Shown: positions 27,901 through 32,231, numbered from the stretch's first letter. The stretch: 54,783 nt of DNA from Lachnospiraceae bacterium UBA1778 (GCA_002315255.1 DCGM01000106.1:9064-63846); one strand, 5' to 3'. Notes: generated by a model from the sequence alone, not told the origin. A program made the numbers and translations.

Positions 27901-30900
27901 CCCATGTAGAAGATATTTCCGTCGAGGACGGACGGGCAGATGGCCGCGCAATGATCCTGCTCATATTCTGATCCGACAATGTAGAAATTCTTTACATAGT
28001 CTTCCGGAAGGTTTAAAAGCTGAAGAGTTCCCGCTTCGACGATACCGACATAGCCGCCGATAAAGAGAATCCCGCCGTCAGAGAAGTCCGGCGTAAAGAA
28101 GCCGCTGATGCGGACATTGTCAATGACGCTGTCGCCGCCGATCGACATCGATGCGACGAGCGCGGAGTATTCGCGATCCTCACCGGTAGAAACGACATCA
28201 ATACCGTCTGCTTCCGTACGGATGATCATATTCTGCGCGGTAGCGCCCTTAATGACGCCTAAAAGGCTGAAGTTCGAGACGGTGCCGCTCGTTCCGTTCG
28301 TCTTATCGGAAAGCGTAATCGTATGGCCACGGCCGTCAAACGTGCCGCGGAACGGATACGAAACAGAACCCAGACCTAAATAAGCGTCCAGCGTTCCGGC
28401 CGCTTCGCTCTGCGCTGATGCGAGGTTATCGATATAATAGCTTTCAAAATCAAGGTCGGTGATGACGCGGTAGTATGCGTTCATCAGGTATTCGGTAAGC
28501 GCCGAAAGCGCGTTCTGATACTCTTTCTCGTGGCCTTCTACGAGCGTCGGAATCGTCTGCCCGTTGACATAAAGGAGGACCTTTCCGAGCGTCTGGCCGC
28601 CCGTGTGGCTCGCGCTCGCAATCGCGAAAAGCTGCGACGGGGAGTCAATGATGAACGGAGACGCCATCGTGCCGAGGCCGCGGTCTAAAACGTTCGTTGC
28701 CGGGTTTACATGAACGGTTTCATGGCTCATCGTGCCGGCAGTCGTGCCATGCGCTTCCGTTCCCATCACAGCGTCATCGATCTGATAACCGTAGCTGGAG
28801 CCGTCAGCTGCATCATAATAATAGTAAACATTGCCGCTAAGGAGCTGATAGACGAACGATGCGTAATAGTCAGGATCGTTCTCAGAGCCTGTGATTTTGC
28901 GGCCGAGATAAGCATTCGCGCTTCCTGCACTTCCTGCATCCGGGAATGCGACTTTTTCCATTTCAACTAACGTATTCTGTCCGCTGACGCGGCCGATCAA
29001 TGCGTCCGCGATCTGGACGTTTCCGTTGATTGCATTGGCAGGAAGGCTGATATGGATATTTTCCACAGAAAGAGAGCCTTCAGAAATCGAGCCGATGAGA
29101 AGGCCGTTTCCGCGTGCGTCCGAAGTCGTAAAAGCGGAAGTAAGCTCCGCGGTCTTTACGGTTACACCGTTTAATGTGATGTCGGAAACGATCACATTTC
29201 CGCGTTCGACAGCGTCGAGGCCGATATTTCCGGTTCCTTTTCCAATGAGTGCGCCGGAAATCAGTGCGCCAGCATAATAGGAGCCGGCTACTTTTCCTTC
29301 AATCGAGAAGTTCCGGATGGTGACCGTGTCAAAGATCGTCTTTGCTGCGATCGGTCCGAAAAGACCGGAATGATTGTCGCGCTTCTCATAAGCGCTTCCA
29401 AAGTTTGCTTCAGTTCCGTTAAAATAGATATTCGCTGCAGAACCGTCAGGCTTTTCGCCATAGTACGTTCCGCCGATTAACGGCATCGGGTAATAATTCA
29501 TGCCGACCAGCGAGATATCGTTCGCCACCTTGAAGACGGCCGTCTTGATATAATAGATCTTATCGATATCGGTTGCCGTGCTTCCGAGGAAGGACGTGTT
29601 AAAGCATGAAAGAAGATAACGCGCGACAGACGGCATCGCCGCATTAAATGCGGACAGCAGCTGAAGCTGATAAGCATTTGTGATAAGATACGGATTCGCT
29701 TCTGTTCCCTGTCCGCTGATGAACATCGGGCTGAAGGAGGAATAAATCCGCTCTGCTGTGCTGCCGAAGCTGTTCGACAGGAGCGAACCTGACAGGACCA
29801 GGATACCGCCTGCAGGGATTTCGGTGCCGGTATAGTCCCAGGTCGATTTCATTACCTGGCCCGCGATCGTTCCGTAACGGCCTTCGACCGCATCAATGCT
29901 CATGCTTCCGGAAAGCGTCGGCGCGACAGCGGTGATATAAGCTTCCGATGCGTCACCGAAAAGCGTTCCGCTGAAGTCATCCTGATCGGTGCAGGTGATC
30001 GAAGTCCGTGAAAGCGTAATGCCGCTGATGTCGAACCGGCCGCTGGCCTTTCCGGCGATCAGACCGAAGCCGCCTTCTGAAGAGAAGGCGCCGTTAAACT
30101 GGACCGAATCAAAGTCTGCTTCGACGCCGAGGATTTCGCCTGCAAAGCCGCCGGAGATACCGGTCTTCCGTCCGCCGCCTGAAACAGCACAGTTCGAAAC
30201 GTTCATTCTGACCGGGTTATAGGTAAGCGAGACGTTCGAGTTTGCGCGTAAGCCGGTGAAGGTGGAGTTCTTGTAAACACTGTTTGCGTCGTAATGGATG
30301 CTGCCGATCGCGCCGCCGATTCCGAAGGCATTATCATGAGTCGAGCTGACATATCCGGAAATGGTACAGTAGCTGACTGTAAGATCGAGACCAAAGGTAT
30401 CGCCGTAAACGCGGTTCTGCGCCGGAGTGATGATCTGGCCGATCAGACCGCCCGCATAAGAGCCAGAGGACGAAACGGAACGCGAGACTGTGACATTATC
30501 GAAGATAAGAGCGCTCTTCGCCGTCGTGGACGAATAGTCTGCAGAACCGACTAAACCGCCGACGTAAGCCTGGCCGGTAGCGGTGCTCGTGATAGCGACT
30601 GCGCTCGTAATATAAGCGAAAGTGATCGAGGTCGCGACTTCGCCGTCCGTCGGGATTCCGATAGAACCGGCAATACCGCCGGCATATCTGCCCGCGGTGA
30701 CGACCGTTCCCTGTAAGGTGAGATTTGCGAACCATGCATCTCCTGTGATTACGGAGAAAAGACCTACATTGTCCTTTCCGGTCCGCGTGCTCAGTGTGAT
30801 GCTATGCCCTTCCCCGTTAAACGTTCCGGAGAACGGCATATAATAATTGACGCTGTTAAACCAGCCGATCCGCGTAAAGCCGCAGTTCTGAAGGTCAATA

Positions 30901-32231
30901 TTACTGACCAGGCGGAAATCCGATTCCATCAGCTCATTCTGCGTGATTCCCGGGATGAAGCGGTCTAAAAGATCGCGTCTTCCGGAGTTCACAGCTGCTG
31001 CGAAAAGCAGGAAATCCGAGGTTCCGGTCAGGATGAACGGATCAGCTTCCGTGCCGGATCCGGTGATCTGCGTAGGAATCGTGAAATTCCCGAAAAGTTC
31101 GGAATTCTGGACGATATCAATATTCAGTTTACTGTTGTAGAGGTCTTCGAGAAGGACCGTCTGATGATTGACTGAGAAGGTGCAGCTTTCAGCATAGAGA
31201 AGCGCATGGTTCGCATTCGCGCAGACCATGAAGCGCTTGGAAGAATCGGCTGCCGTAAGGAGTCCGCCCTCCGGGAGACGGTTGTTTCCGGAGAACTTGA
31301 TATTGTTTAAGACTGCGGTGCGGCCGATGTAACCGCCGAGGCTGCCGTAGGTACGGGTGTTATTCACCGCGGTATCGACAAACACGCCGGAGAGCTCCAG
31401 GTTAATCGCGCCGCCTGCTTTTCCGTTTACGGTGACTTCGTAGGAACGGAGGTCACCGACGAGGCCGCCCATATAGGTTGCGGCCATTTCCATCTGGAAG
31501 CCTTCTGTCTGCTCGAGACCGGAGTTCCGGATGACCATCGTAAAATCATTCTTTTCGTTATTGATGACTGCGCCGACGAGGCCGCCGACCGCATCCATCG
31601 GCTGGGTTCCGCTGGCCGTAATCGAAACGCTGATTCCGTCGATCACTACCTGCGCGTCCTTCGCGTCGCTTGCAATGACCTGACGCGCGACAGCGCCCCA
31701 ATCGCCATTGAACTGGGTGCCTTTACCGGCTGCCTGTGATTTTTTGTCGTTTGTATTGGAGAAGACGATCTCGCCGTTTTTAATGACTGCGCCTTCGCCT
31801 AAGGTTCCAAAGAGCGGTGCATTGAGGTAAAGCGTGTTTCCGTCTAAATCGAGCTGTCCGTAGAAGCGTCTCTTCGCGTCCGCACCGGAAGCATTCAGCA
31901 TGTCATTGGCGGCAAAAGCGATATAGGTCGCGTTCGTACCGGACGGATCTACCTTAAAGTATTTTCCGACCGTATAGTTATCGATATTCGCCATGTTCCG
32001 ACGAAGCCCAATGAAATCCTCTTCCGATTTCAGAAGATATGCCGTCGCGGCGCTCAGTCCGTCTCCGGATTCAAAGATATACTCGGAGAAGATCTCCGTA
32101 TCCTGAATCTCAGGCGAACTTGCCTCTACATGCATATCGGGAACTGCCGCAAACAGCAGTAAAACAGCCAGCGAAAAACTGACTGCTTTTTTAAGGAATG
32201 ATTGTGCTTTTTGGACTCTGCTTCTACTCAC
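945..32231 (-). CDS. Giant secreted Ig-like/GLUG repeat surface protein (10,428 aa)
   Basis: The frame is uninterrupted from a GTG at 32231 to TAA at 945. The GTG start is supported by an AGAAGG site six bases upstream (32238-32243). Residues 1-38 form a signal peptide (basic start, hydrophobic core LAVLLLFAA, cleavage probably after VEA). Residues ~40-1450 hold GLUG-like turns (GGLVG, AGGIAG, VGGLVGS) and four restarts of the type G.GT..DPFIL, which suggests a beta-helix. Around 1480-1530 an Ig-like domain begins. From ~1900 to ~8830 there are dozens of Ig-like modules with D.TAP starts and Y(S)xDGGxTW strands, plus a recurrent LNxLTGGLFFN motif. An acidic Thr/Glu linker follows at ~8835-8907, then a second GLUG block at ~9210-9380, then ~1,000 residues of unrecognised C-terminus. 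No LPXTG motif, SLH domain or C-terminal membrane helix is seen, so attachment to the cell is unexplained. Likely role: very long adhesin or extracellular matrix protein. Confidence 0.9.
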   Translation of the reverse strand: MSRSRVQKAQSFLKKAVSFSLAVLLLFAAVPDMHVEASSPEIQDTEIFSEYIFESGDGLSAATAYLLKSEEDFIGLRRNMANIDNYTVGKYFKVDPSGTNATYIAFAANDMLNASGADAKRRFYGQLDLDGNTLYLNAPLFGTLGEGAVIKNGEIVFSNTNDKKSQAAGKGTQFNGDWGAVARQVIASDAKDAQVVIDGISVSITASGTQPMDAVGGLVGAVINNEKNDFTMVIRNSGLEQTEGFQMEMAATYMGGLVGDLRSYEVTVNGKAGGAINLELSGVFVDTAVNNTRTYGSLGGYIGRTAVLNNIKFSGNNRLPEGGLLTAADSSKRFMVCANANHALLYAESCTFSVNHQTVLLEDLYNSKLNIDIVQNSELFGNFTIPTQITGSGTEADPFILTGTSDFLLFAAAVNSGRRDLLDRFIPGITQNELMESDFRLVSNIDLQNCGFTRIGWFNSVNYYMPFSGTFNGEGHSITLSTRTGKDNVGLFSVITGDAWFANLTLQGTVVTAGRYAGGIAGSIGIPTDGEVATSITFAYITSAVAITSTATGQAYVGGLVGSADYSSTTAKSALIFDNVTVSRSVSSSGSYAGGLIGQIITPAQNRVYGDTFGLDLTVSYCTISGYVSSTHDNAFGIGGAIGSIHYDANSVYKNSTFTGLRANSNVSLTYNPVRMNVSNCAVSGGGRKTGISGGFAGEILGVEADFDSVQFNGAFSSEGGFGLIAGKASGRFDISGITLSRTSITCTDQDDFSGTLFGDASEAYITAVAPTLSGSMSIDAVEGRYGTIAGQVMKSTWDYTGTEIPAGGILVLSGSLLSNSFGSTAERIYSSFSPMFISGQGTEANPYLITNAYQLQLLSAFNAAMPSVARYLLSCFNTSFLGSTATDIDKIYYIKTAVFKVANDISLVGMNYYPMPLIGGTYYGEKPDGSAANIYFNGTEANFGSAYEKRDNHSGLFGPIAAKTIFDTVTIRNFSIEGKVAGSYYAGALISGALIGKGTGNIGLDAVERGNVIVSDITLNGVTVKTAELTSAFTTSDARGNGLLIGSISEGSLSVENIHISLPANAINGNVQIADALIGRVSGQNTLVEMEKVAFPDAGSAGSANAYLGRKITGSENDPDYYASFVYQLLSGNVYYYYDAADGSSYGYQIDDAVMGTEAHGTTAGTMSHETVHVNPATNVLDRGLGTMASPFIIDSPSQLFAIASASHTGGQTLGKVLLYVNGQTIPTLVEGHEKEYQNALSALTEYLMNAYYRVITDLDFESYYIDNLASAQSEAAGTLDAYLGLGSVSYPFRGTFDGRGHTITLSDKTNGTSGTVSNFSLLGVIKGATAQNMIIRTEADGIDVVSTGEDREYSALVASMSIGGDSVIDNVRISGFFTPDFSDGGILFIGGYVGIVEAGTLQLLNLPEDYVKNFYIVGSEYEQDHCAAICPSVLDGNIFYMGTDASSSLIWGSEETQFTGTVNTYFTRQIGPAWGAGNTYKYSLVTKNDAGKYAYLPSDLGLTITENGVLAGYPKYSGTFEFTVRVQAVESVSQTVVKTDYKTCTITIEKAEYPDLNVTIPSNLTYSMMSTTINIRNFVNADTSASFYSSYNATKRKRLASAVGIADSEVAWSNTKLILEIEGNSTDVIELAYDKDNELYIKINGIGTANLIITKPEDRAYFATSVVIPVTVSKANLTIYLKDQELWYGFTSLPEDLSNVYISGLRGFANSTVYAPSGNAEATIWNDITLAWASLGLSAPTVVLPYELQEGTYPAGSVPAGSYTISVGELTNAYASDPTDHRYEETLAHYNIRIYPATVNVIKKRVTVNDYIIYRLDDDGNRIGTYDVVSTNMWFNSDIEIVPTNGYDEIEDITGGSGWQSSLVITGERKQSIKIRLKESSTGLTTIGGNEAWVMNLNIDKTAPLATVTYANAYSAEPYGDKIEGEAVYKNPFTITMHGQDVVSNSVSSGIERLEYIYIKENVMYATRAEWEAKIADLVSRGQASWTQIYNDTVFTRPNRDDKGAYFVRALDKAGNWSLLSYYEYPTITADTVTSAWYVLDVTDPTLTLKNSSEYGEWRVYDAGIPDISFYAADTCAGIKSIIYRIDSDNVLDNVSMTLHGNGNYAIPVNHLGNGVHTVYIAVRDWADRVTDTTITIRRDATAPRIVIEPLYDDVNTIYTTYKEFKVSVYDTTAPLLGLTISHMEGTDEKVTTVNLNGRYDETNHCYVYTYRDNYCARSLIHTVKAWSVSVHDSNVDSGDYLRAIDTTIDVPKVDNRTPSLSIEAHHTVDNSVYDGSTTYSRGKVTENAPWSADDIRVTYTDTVENLGVTRLYGYKLSDPTRTPQFFGATNDEGQFEMADGTWTLDVTVSPSTPSQPSFFEDTYCLWLVSDAGLSSSLVYYTVRVDQIKPVISNVKFNNSFITDLLNALTGGLFFNTLTIEMDVTEKNSGLKDVSLNLTYATDDDGEAAEIILSTEENTKNLTSVTNNGNGTYHVAFYVNRTDMERRYEYQGMPEIIATDNVLNESFPYQVNRRVTIDNLDPLFDMDTTEQDWNDNDFWTVEDVYVELTNIHDDGPEEVASGVRYLYWFLSSDDVTDPDVVDTYAGELHRITLRETMDDDFVYSYSFLVTEGDNLTETPNGNYYVACVIEDFMGRRTLHTKHILKDDERPTLNSISLVLSGVDRMEYDGNGHYSLKDNTYAQADDIIYVDVSKADFPQSPLILNVRLVRDGDPSTVYQDFDLLPIDNGTDEPGYLDENGHIIFKYHLPDDLKANNANLNGVYSFTVYAGNCGPEDNGQNYSNTLTFDTEGRMAQFPTSVPVIDADAHTHYTDWTDVIQQIVLSYTEMPGAPERLQYSIINLADGALETLDIYTVENGQMLVKTPENKNRFTNFTDLTNANTWAGNYATNTHTLTVSELETLFPNDGLYAVAFRVCDDNDNYSQHYSMIYLAIDREAPTLTEINFATTPYGTDFPESYDPVIQRDGRTYHFSEDVYADLQAWEVTNNPNYLDFYHPFTTEYSYDGITWQEYNYTAFSFSNENNALYFRSTDYLGHVSTRFASFVTNNKTPGDVVVSYARDNDSRRISEWGSSDIIFTLTGGTTPGMLLDHFEFAWQELDADGNVLPYEEGLFTLDEEGMNWAWLPMTYDSDNNLVWNILNLDGNLPYELDGIYQFYFRAVSNTGNMSAVHIVNSLALKDSKTPQIRTTGTTGVLDGTWTTESASFVVEELTTNKSPVTWFVTINGVRYTLKGTQFTLPSEISTGNGLLYPSWDDTTNTLTLTGDTAHNTPVYFTLMSDAGLYSDSDTYLLSMQQTTDHLRDLTIADIVASVNPTGTIIDGVGGFYQQWYRYVDDYPTFSLKVADQIGNPFYHAETAPISVWYRYENLTTGTVAADDDSTTGSVPLTAGNIADLYELLVDDIVTLTVWLEDEAGNKKDSVTFTAHSDFTNPDEAFVTIENNESSLIDRIMSALVFKWFYQNEERYRTVHLTADCSLSGFESFSYYLYNISDGQIPANLEKPDGFNNSIWTTVTDGTFQIPVNFGGIVFIRVRDNAGNVTVTQTDGTIFENEDPTLQPLAASGGMLNNWYYVDPLITIIAGEDTTDDIPDSGVVSVIYREIRDYGRSTQTTLRELELIDDTFQNSDGVGYYLWQYGINTETQGIFDVEVTVTDRAGNVTTASRHLQVDSHTPDLLIDITTSDGAYPSSDTTYWTEKDVTASFSTPNQVSPLVYAYSIDDGNTWTDIRNASGTAVNSITCSEDFNENVKFRVTTTSGVYQISDAYTIKIQKSFPSSAYGFTNASGNSTYKITYDQQKNSAGWFNDPVNVSLYAPYHILRSGRLQAPVYTDYQLYKDGVAVSGQSGTIVISDPANVPSPTVFHLTEDGIYTLEITVQDETFSRSVTASTTIKLDTTAPTDPVFYIEEENQLRALLNTITFGLLFNNTKTLRVTGNYDISGYKKLEYLRVPVRTAEAKAAIEAMTAAQINAMTSQQWAAIVSDQISWVTPDNESTGELYEDKDFIGVYFARLTDNADNSLIISSNGFIVDIYDALLDSRIDHVIGSKRTTAYEPDRNHTYNDPDYTEDANYRTLSSDQWYRSAVVQFYTYANPSGIDNIKFYNIDYETGEEELIETWTQDSGELQAAMNSLSLYNEPFYGSYPTRVNGRYYVKIVVTDTAGNVYNDMTSQLIQIDNTTPELVITKNVDDIWDEEITNDDGALTGKWTNKTLTFTANYYGLIFNPNGQTVRTQNANIGAKFYYNVNGGDWHLIHADERGRFTLTLDQNTHANYSFMALIGDTSLVEDVETVTDPYDTLATYVVYEGIYVEEPDYGPTSYEVLIQKTAPGEFLDWHHSVAEYSEFLMFKESNDYIPETFPNTAGWYNTQLAFNAYFPAEATALEAPRVTEYKIYKDGVLYPTTVYLKKWDADGQAYYETEETTGEGTWNAEFDFSSTQERVFFEMLDDGYYTIELQTFDATYLYDGRTNGNHNTKKTYTYKVDATDPELVDIRDESQSIIGNLMEALTFGLFYNHQTFTFDVDFDISGRKSLEIYLARQYSGTAFPDTSSTVNEATGDYTWYSLVGTETTYTLEDDFRGVIYVKATDIADNTYSYWTTVGLVTDNSAPDLSLVLSAPGATYNIDGGWDLIIDENNSYGELEPLSLESGDGLWFNRPAEIVMQSRDYEGDLNTLLSLTYTLTRYPDGVANTNKVETTGTIYSTEAYTELQDLGPDPMEEYTMTVSADGLYVLHLVATDRSGNETDAYVTFRVDMSVPSLDESLIYINGTDVTDRYDTGSICLQSIESASISTDAGISGLDRIEYQFYNGTGVSDDAWVVYSAAGLLDDIQTNCQNSIFTIFYRVIDQAGNVLDPDIGSTYSRTIFLDNVAPTVIAVTGIPEYWDSEWNSSDVTLTWYAYDFIEIENDFSGKNSGIEAYSLDGGTTWTEWTYDMDENGLTLTFNANRILQFRLRDYAGNIGDMSNGHDDQSPNVEIKYIDKIAPNATDSKLKIHNISNYTADHYYSTDQTITADFVKTYGTILNGVGSLGTPEWLEYQILTWDETLSEGGWISFSDQFSADALTEHSIVLRAEDYPDTQVKVYFRVRDLLDRTYVIPTPAIVNFDTTAPAFTTDTISYQRVNNDSISRLLNTLTGGLFFNDQVEVTVEINDPSTRTTEDGDENIIAASPLTTLYYKRGLADNVYRSAAITKDATTGLYYASFMVPATTRRINGNDYYYFRGDVSMYAEDSSLNTDVASGNYGRYNRSAVVTLVDFTVDNVPPAAPTLEVTYYDQTADSVVAYPNTTSNWVKWNVTFKISGSEVLSGVKMFQYSTDSGARWNDLEWADEEETYVLFSTSCVSGSNLVEDIIFRAVSYSGMTGTASSAYHIHIDRKDPTALSYEISGEPHEDRWYTEDRMTVKFTQDNFAPVSLGWYMVDENAVNQTYSPLTLTSDGTTRSAEIPLSAGVHTYMFRAEDAAGNVITDSLVVMQDSGVPTTSVAAYFGNSGQESSWKPYPNQSDNYVNYDDYNRVILKLDSYSIAPFNRFEIYRDGVLESTFIASVCNVVAPATVGGVYHATFDYAVPGGNTDGAEYTVKSVTSSSDALADDFGDSFNPTEQNVMFRYDETAPAFGIITYEHVNRSEFDRFLNSISFGLFFNDAVVVSVPFSMELESIGHIGAAFYDFSVALLEKDGAPKFLDPADITVTPVSGSTTAYVAKFQIDPNFEGSIHLFAYDNAGHFQINGSDAAMGTRNEAIMSLADFHVDDVAPVITFSRDSNNQPNSLGWNNIFDNGMRMPDYEYLNNRLCVHVSITEENAGIDNWSYSVTQAGQGVYDFGEYSNTGSGKGETEENIYFYESGIYEISFTVTDRANNTTTETHTVKIDLSEPDLTVTAETLGEDTEDYFGDWTDQDIRITLSLADSVSTNHYFYTTGDPTSASVTWTELAPEADGNVYINFTSDTDLVYSFKATSDAGLDTNTGARGYLPTEKLYYQQTIKLSNSVAAAPTLVVKKFSKETETGDYITDTFINEDVRFYVSVSDTDGNRPFGGARSLLYSTSSDGTNWSNWSSPYSYTGIIGDMTGFVIEQTADYYNETYYRFASVSNSGVVSEISNTWHVLIDKMAPVIDSVKFEIVNDGVVSGILNALTGGLLFGRDIKVTYTYHDEGIAGLKDAEAVLWIDQSDYHLDHAFASRRNMSQSDSFMMSDFTDSTDIQLAAFMEIKLLDYAGNDAYERIGDKEDMFLVDTVVPSAPEVSSDKILGSTIVGSYDGSWTSYNLVYALSGSESMSGIHHYEFQLDGSSEWVTSATVNGFYFNLTTTSQTTITGYGAPVTNVTGAKLTVTAPREADLTTTVKFRAVTNAAIAFNASGAVTSYLAGAETDEFDINIDTRIPQFTVTPDLDTFEDSGWYNERVTYTEEALNTNASGVTYYYYVYGQSAQSFSDGVLLPADGYTLDDDVYFYAESGAGVQSEYFYLGSDEHHTSPLSYIHVKVDALDPSADAPTATPIIGGGTYTEGTYTCETLLINFPEATAFSGIDHYTVETYDLLTDKTYTQTFDPPLSVGLELSGDKNNFYAVTYYSVSGRTLITSIHACVWQSAPALPDVTVTVNNQVVDEWDENWFSEVPSFTVTLPERIATLEDPVTYVHFIIDGVDHILSNEEEVYEYVFDEFEDGHHTIEYYSAFDDEDGLPLIFANEELSFYLDTKYPDITFEATPYSRELLEALSNDMDRFYIYVEEANFAEEPTITASVVKKTVGENGIVEETVTLDPDEFFDVVFDSTEQRYIYSHDFDGVSSEDGVYEFTAYAIDMSGNEVSASTGFEVDYSAPVFEGVQYELINDDVLSGVLAFLTGGMFFNRSILVHETATDPNLNYLYWEYVGIDGQVHFGTVNATDGRAVSAVRLDPQFDGEILFMATDMVANRVSETRYIVLDSKAPSSPDVDMRTGSSFAAGTEYSDDEWTYQDVFMKTSGGLSLSGIKKYQYRKGSDEFTDYEESANGVTVTAQGQYVYEFRAVSNSDLAGASTTKHVNILKSITAPQITVNGHEYDGWYENATIIRLAKTQTLGAEITTLQYSYDNITWEEYDPDCGITPLDGTNRYYARAVAFGGVVMSPVSYLDLTVELHSGNLIYSFTSDGEHYDEGVWVPNPIVATFQFDDTRSSLDRVMYWASDGTVNETVSAENGVVSITITESGEYSFIAFSKCENGSSISYEICYDAYAPDVTNWDFISKDYGLRADYSFYSEDQITLFGESVSLVFTINEIGGSGFDFENSTISYPLLTGGSVSESIEDYLSSDDGENLTFIVPIDDKVGGVITLSYRDNARDDFADYPVTDVRVDIEEPYADIATVRYKKDGVEADYAEGTWVNADRINFIFYGGDNDDLGFASGWCGLIISYNSDDFDFSSCAEGFNGDEYSFWLAGERHIRFRPFDHADHLGEMFDFTICIDRDDPYYTTLPTPMMVPMESGYYVCLIVEEPTSELCDIDIICGETEISDYYVTQLTGDNKIWIIDLFVEYNGVYTVDVTDLAGNHGTTSFEVTNLDFTDPVIGGISFKTADGNDYDNESWTNQSVIVSVDAHDEGTEMPDGTVYQVGLASEAYSFDGGATWQSGNSFLVENNTLLYIAVRDAAGNVTYYNNVCAVMSIDKVDPTINEISRTPSSDDWTSDDVIITVDAEDDASQIKEYSFNGGASWQSSPSKRYTVNTENIIIAVKDVAGNITTYPATLFIRNIDKTTPTIDVNVFDADGNLYVPGTWTSELTFGYVPGVTPISGISYYYKAVPAGQSVPAFDRSTWSELGTATGFDENFSGTLCFIAVTGAEVPSQMVCILANVDPHTPSDPSVSAINAVYTDGDGFPWYDGTQVTFEIALTDTESSSGYTVYRFVDGINDIPATKTGNVYRDTVTLAANAGTGTVTPNYYIKTGAGLTSGTETAKAYVDTEEPSYTTEINIYNTDGTSAFLSALTGGLFFNRKAVLTVSLNDGDNGSGITQSKVEVYDNGTKVAEATGTTSIVLVIPYQLALTGTAEIRVSSIDNVGNSFGDAYSGISSNIAEIDLTNAEAVAYKKNDDNSESAYTLGTPTNTDVIVYLSGASSFAGIDHYEYSYSTDNGTTWSTWASCTGTGSNGSLMITTDGNRKYKFRAASVASYDGTPLTVQYAVLSDILSIYVDKTDPAVTGIDWSEENVTASAVTLTIRAADALSGVSQYAFSNSSTEDGILDSEWGTGNTLTVSANRDGIYVYVKDNAGNVSAYTQNPINVRNIDLVAPQILTTGAYAITKSTTDWTNETVTVTFFVKDSGVAARTVQAIGADDSAYTLSDPTLVSGTTDTYRYTFTVSANDVITLKAHDEANLTDATTTVTISNIDGDGPTIGSVDNSTASLEWTNQNAVLTINATYEGAPITGYSFDGGATWKTANTEMYSANTQNIVVKVMDEAGNVTTYSETLSITNIDKQGAVLQSHSLSRAGWVSDSLTVSIPYGISGAELVSAVVETLEDEAWTLSDATVTIGDDSFSFIVYENGSYRLNVTDEAGNHSYAIAEIGTIDHTVPGAPTLDLSDAGYASEGTYWTDGSSLDIYASYTDSTPLSGIIGYAYRLGAEGTLHDFMTSATLTEEGTYRVYAKTGAQVYSSSYVEFTFKKDNAGPILTMETYDVNDEPIADLLNILTGGLFFEKATVLEVTSTDKKDANGLEDGAGVASVVISINGTPEVTSTTGTARFTLKQSVGACTVEISALDQLGNEAQELRYKTVVYNGAILMQADEAYITGNFNVDGHGYTPALSESSAAETLDPVTLTVSGLSAATGIEKYQYAYAVNGGDFSEFTDCAMGTNAGTVVFEDAGVYAILFKALSVAPDDGVSREKVSGIYYVVIVEPEPETEPETEPEAETPTEDETEDGTEDGTEDETEDVTEDETEDGTEDATEAETEPEASSEETDETPTEEPVLSNGSEDTLQRNRELFEQYQMVLNAREPGADVTVDEPEDEPEDEPESAYEMMNNRPTTTDTAASMEYSTANSRLPLVCGTDILYAADLLGMHIDSTTDDDGNFIFTIDNNKELLLLALAVNNGTLSYGLGRSTGHGDNLTAGAVIPYDYSVGRVPFMLQFFIGTDEDVNSEMIAKMMTSKTVYQLVENGIYNLTGTVNAAVRDSATNRFLTVSYKNVFEGIGAYCAYDTDSTSVGSSYEYRTNGRQFTASFDGQNAVVTYSMKPLDSYFYYRANGLFGSVSWDGTDYNTISNLSVYPTIICNDIAGGLIGVMNGNMTHISNVQVNVPAISSDGDHGIAAEYAGGLIGIMTQGGSLEYPDDAEEDAKPVPVLSDILVLNADITAYYTGGIIGMFNASGFYGNQIALIESQIGFIAYDRNTDSAGGFIGYVYLNPGYGTDPSDVQDDLWQLDDSEFTGNEIIADKAGGLIGSAEALCIPEIMQLNFTEIIATDNRICAESGHAGTVLGYTDATPGENVVGGFYGINVYDDRSDLFDPAYFWGDDEIRLDDQVMAGTCLADFRFIRVTDIRNVLDPGVTTRPTDGGIYESVGIDKTLEARDILTDTVLGLEEIGHIMETEEGKLRYFRYDSAQTRLLNLEEYFTALNEAITGNGHFTVETDAEENETSISDTTLQNVRKISYKSYLVEDGIQTKYAGNLTWREQTGFTMAKSDDNNTWSMIEITYLLSDRRHDKDHYWPLSTTTTVPVQVDLTINVTSRTWITEGDHLYDQSTLATYSSGGDTDQPLFLAGLGYRYYSYADRLPLNDDASFTAYVEMAYSCDRYAIDRIAYDNDGQPIIKTERIKIGKNWRELEIYTVEHMDGTRETGYLLSETDGVATYVNASGVTLENIIDAYPVYKTLPLQVETYFELYGPGFLSTIPEGTVIMMLDLSTGLTYTYTAREGNIQTKISLRDFVLASDPSVNYQLPNLQLHDGVDDYGTSALRETTYAFRKGDTTVTDDRAGLQSYLFVVNYSHTKSGDFGSAMDIKVCAGVDPREQVMPDTDGETTFRFDSYYLDHKASTDKQPWIEIKQRRVLSLQQNAKVDSFSQTLPLIVNVSLIDQIPSEYVYRTDVMNNTYPYLEVVYSISTDRSGVHTVDIPTGTDIYYGNLTYPIATETLDRIPFFKNQGSSYHMGTIFSEYEVPYYDSNNEFMYNYVPEGQSSLTNVNIKFDFANAIDFSFEETETYFLHVDVYRSLDGLDIANSPVASLTIPISLESETIYGYRLTAEETQLSKNLEDLKKTDKLTISSNASYSNINEGNSSTTVQYRLYRKNTTTGQYELYTPSANGMASVTMSYPNGIDFEDDLSDGLASFKMWVYDNSPENQPFTAWLYKDEQRVGEVAVSIKDNVITAIDINMPDEEAEYAWRAECAMLLNAIMAANSTSTVSMRTNTNQTIVLKAVSEILDAHRSSVTSSGDGQNHVTLAVKSDELPAGNYRLEGCIVVNNVNVAQDSYIFNLNRSTYYEPVQDSNNYPNRTEAE
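5510..5725 (-). repeat. Acidic Thr/Glu/Asp low-complexity linker in the giant protein
   Basis: The coding strand repeats short units that translate as PETE, then TEDE, TEDG and TEDV. The DNA is a degenerate 12-nt tandem array (alternating GTCTTCGGTTTC-like and GTCTTCCGTTCC-like units on the plus strand). All units are multiples of three, so slippage would change linker length without breaking the frame. The linker separates the Ig-like array from the C-terminal GLUG region. Confidence 0.8.
6311..25022 (-). repeat. Ten dispersed copies of the LNxLTGGLFFN module inside the giant gene
   Basis: The peptide pattern hhxxhLNxLTxGLFFN recurs at about 24977-25022, 21852-21898 (degenerate), 20463-20510, 18708-18756, 16834-16880, 15339-15380, 13852-13896, 11743-11787, 8407-8450 and 6311-6360. 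Most copies are followed by an Ig-like strand and then by a SG(I/L) segment. Spacing is mostly 1.4-2.1 kb, with two gaps of about 3.1-3.3 kb where a copy may have been lost. DNA identity between the copies near 8407 and 24977 is high over the core, which suggests duplication or gene conversion. Confidence 0.75.
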
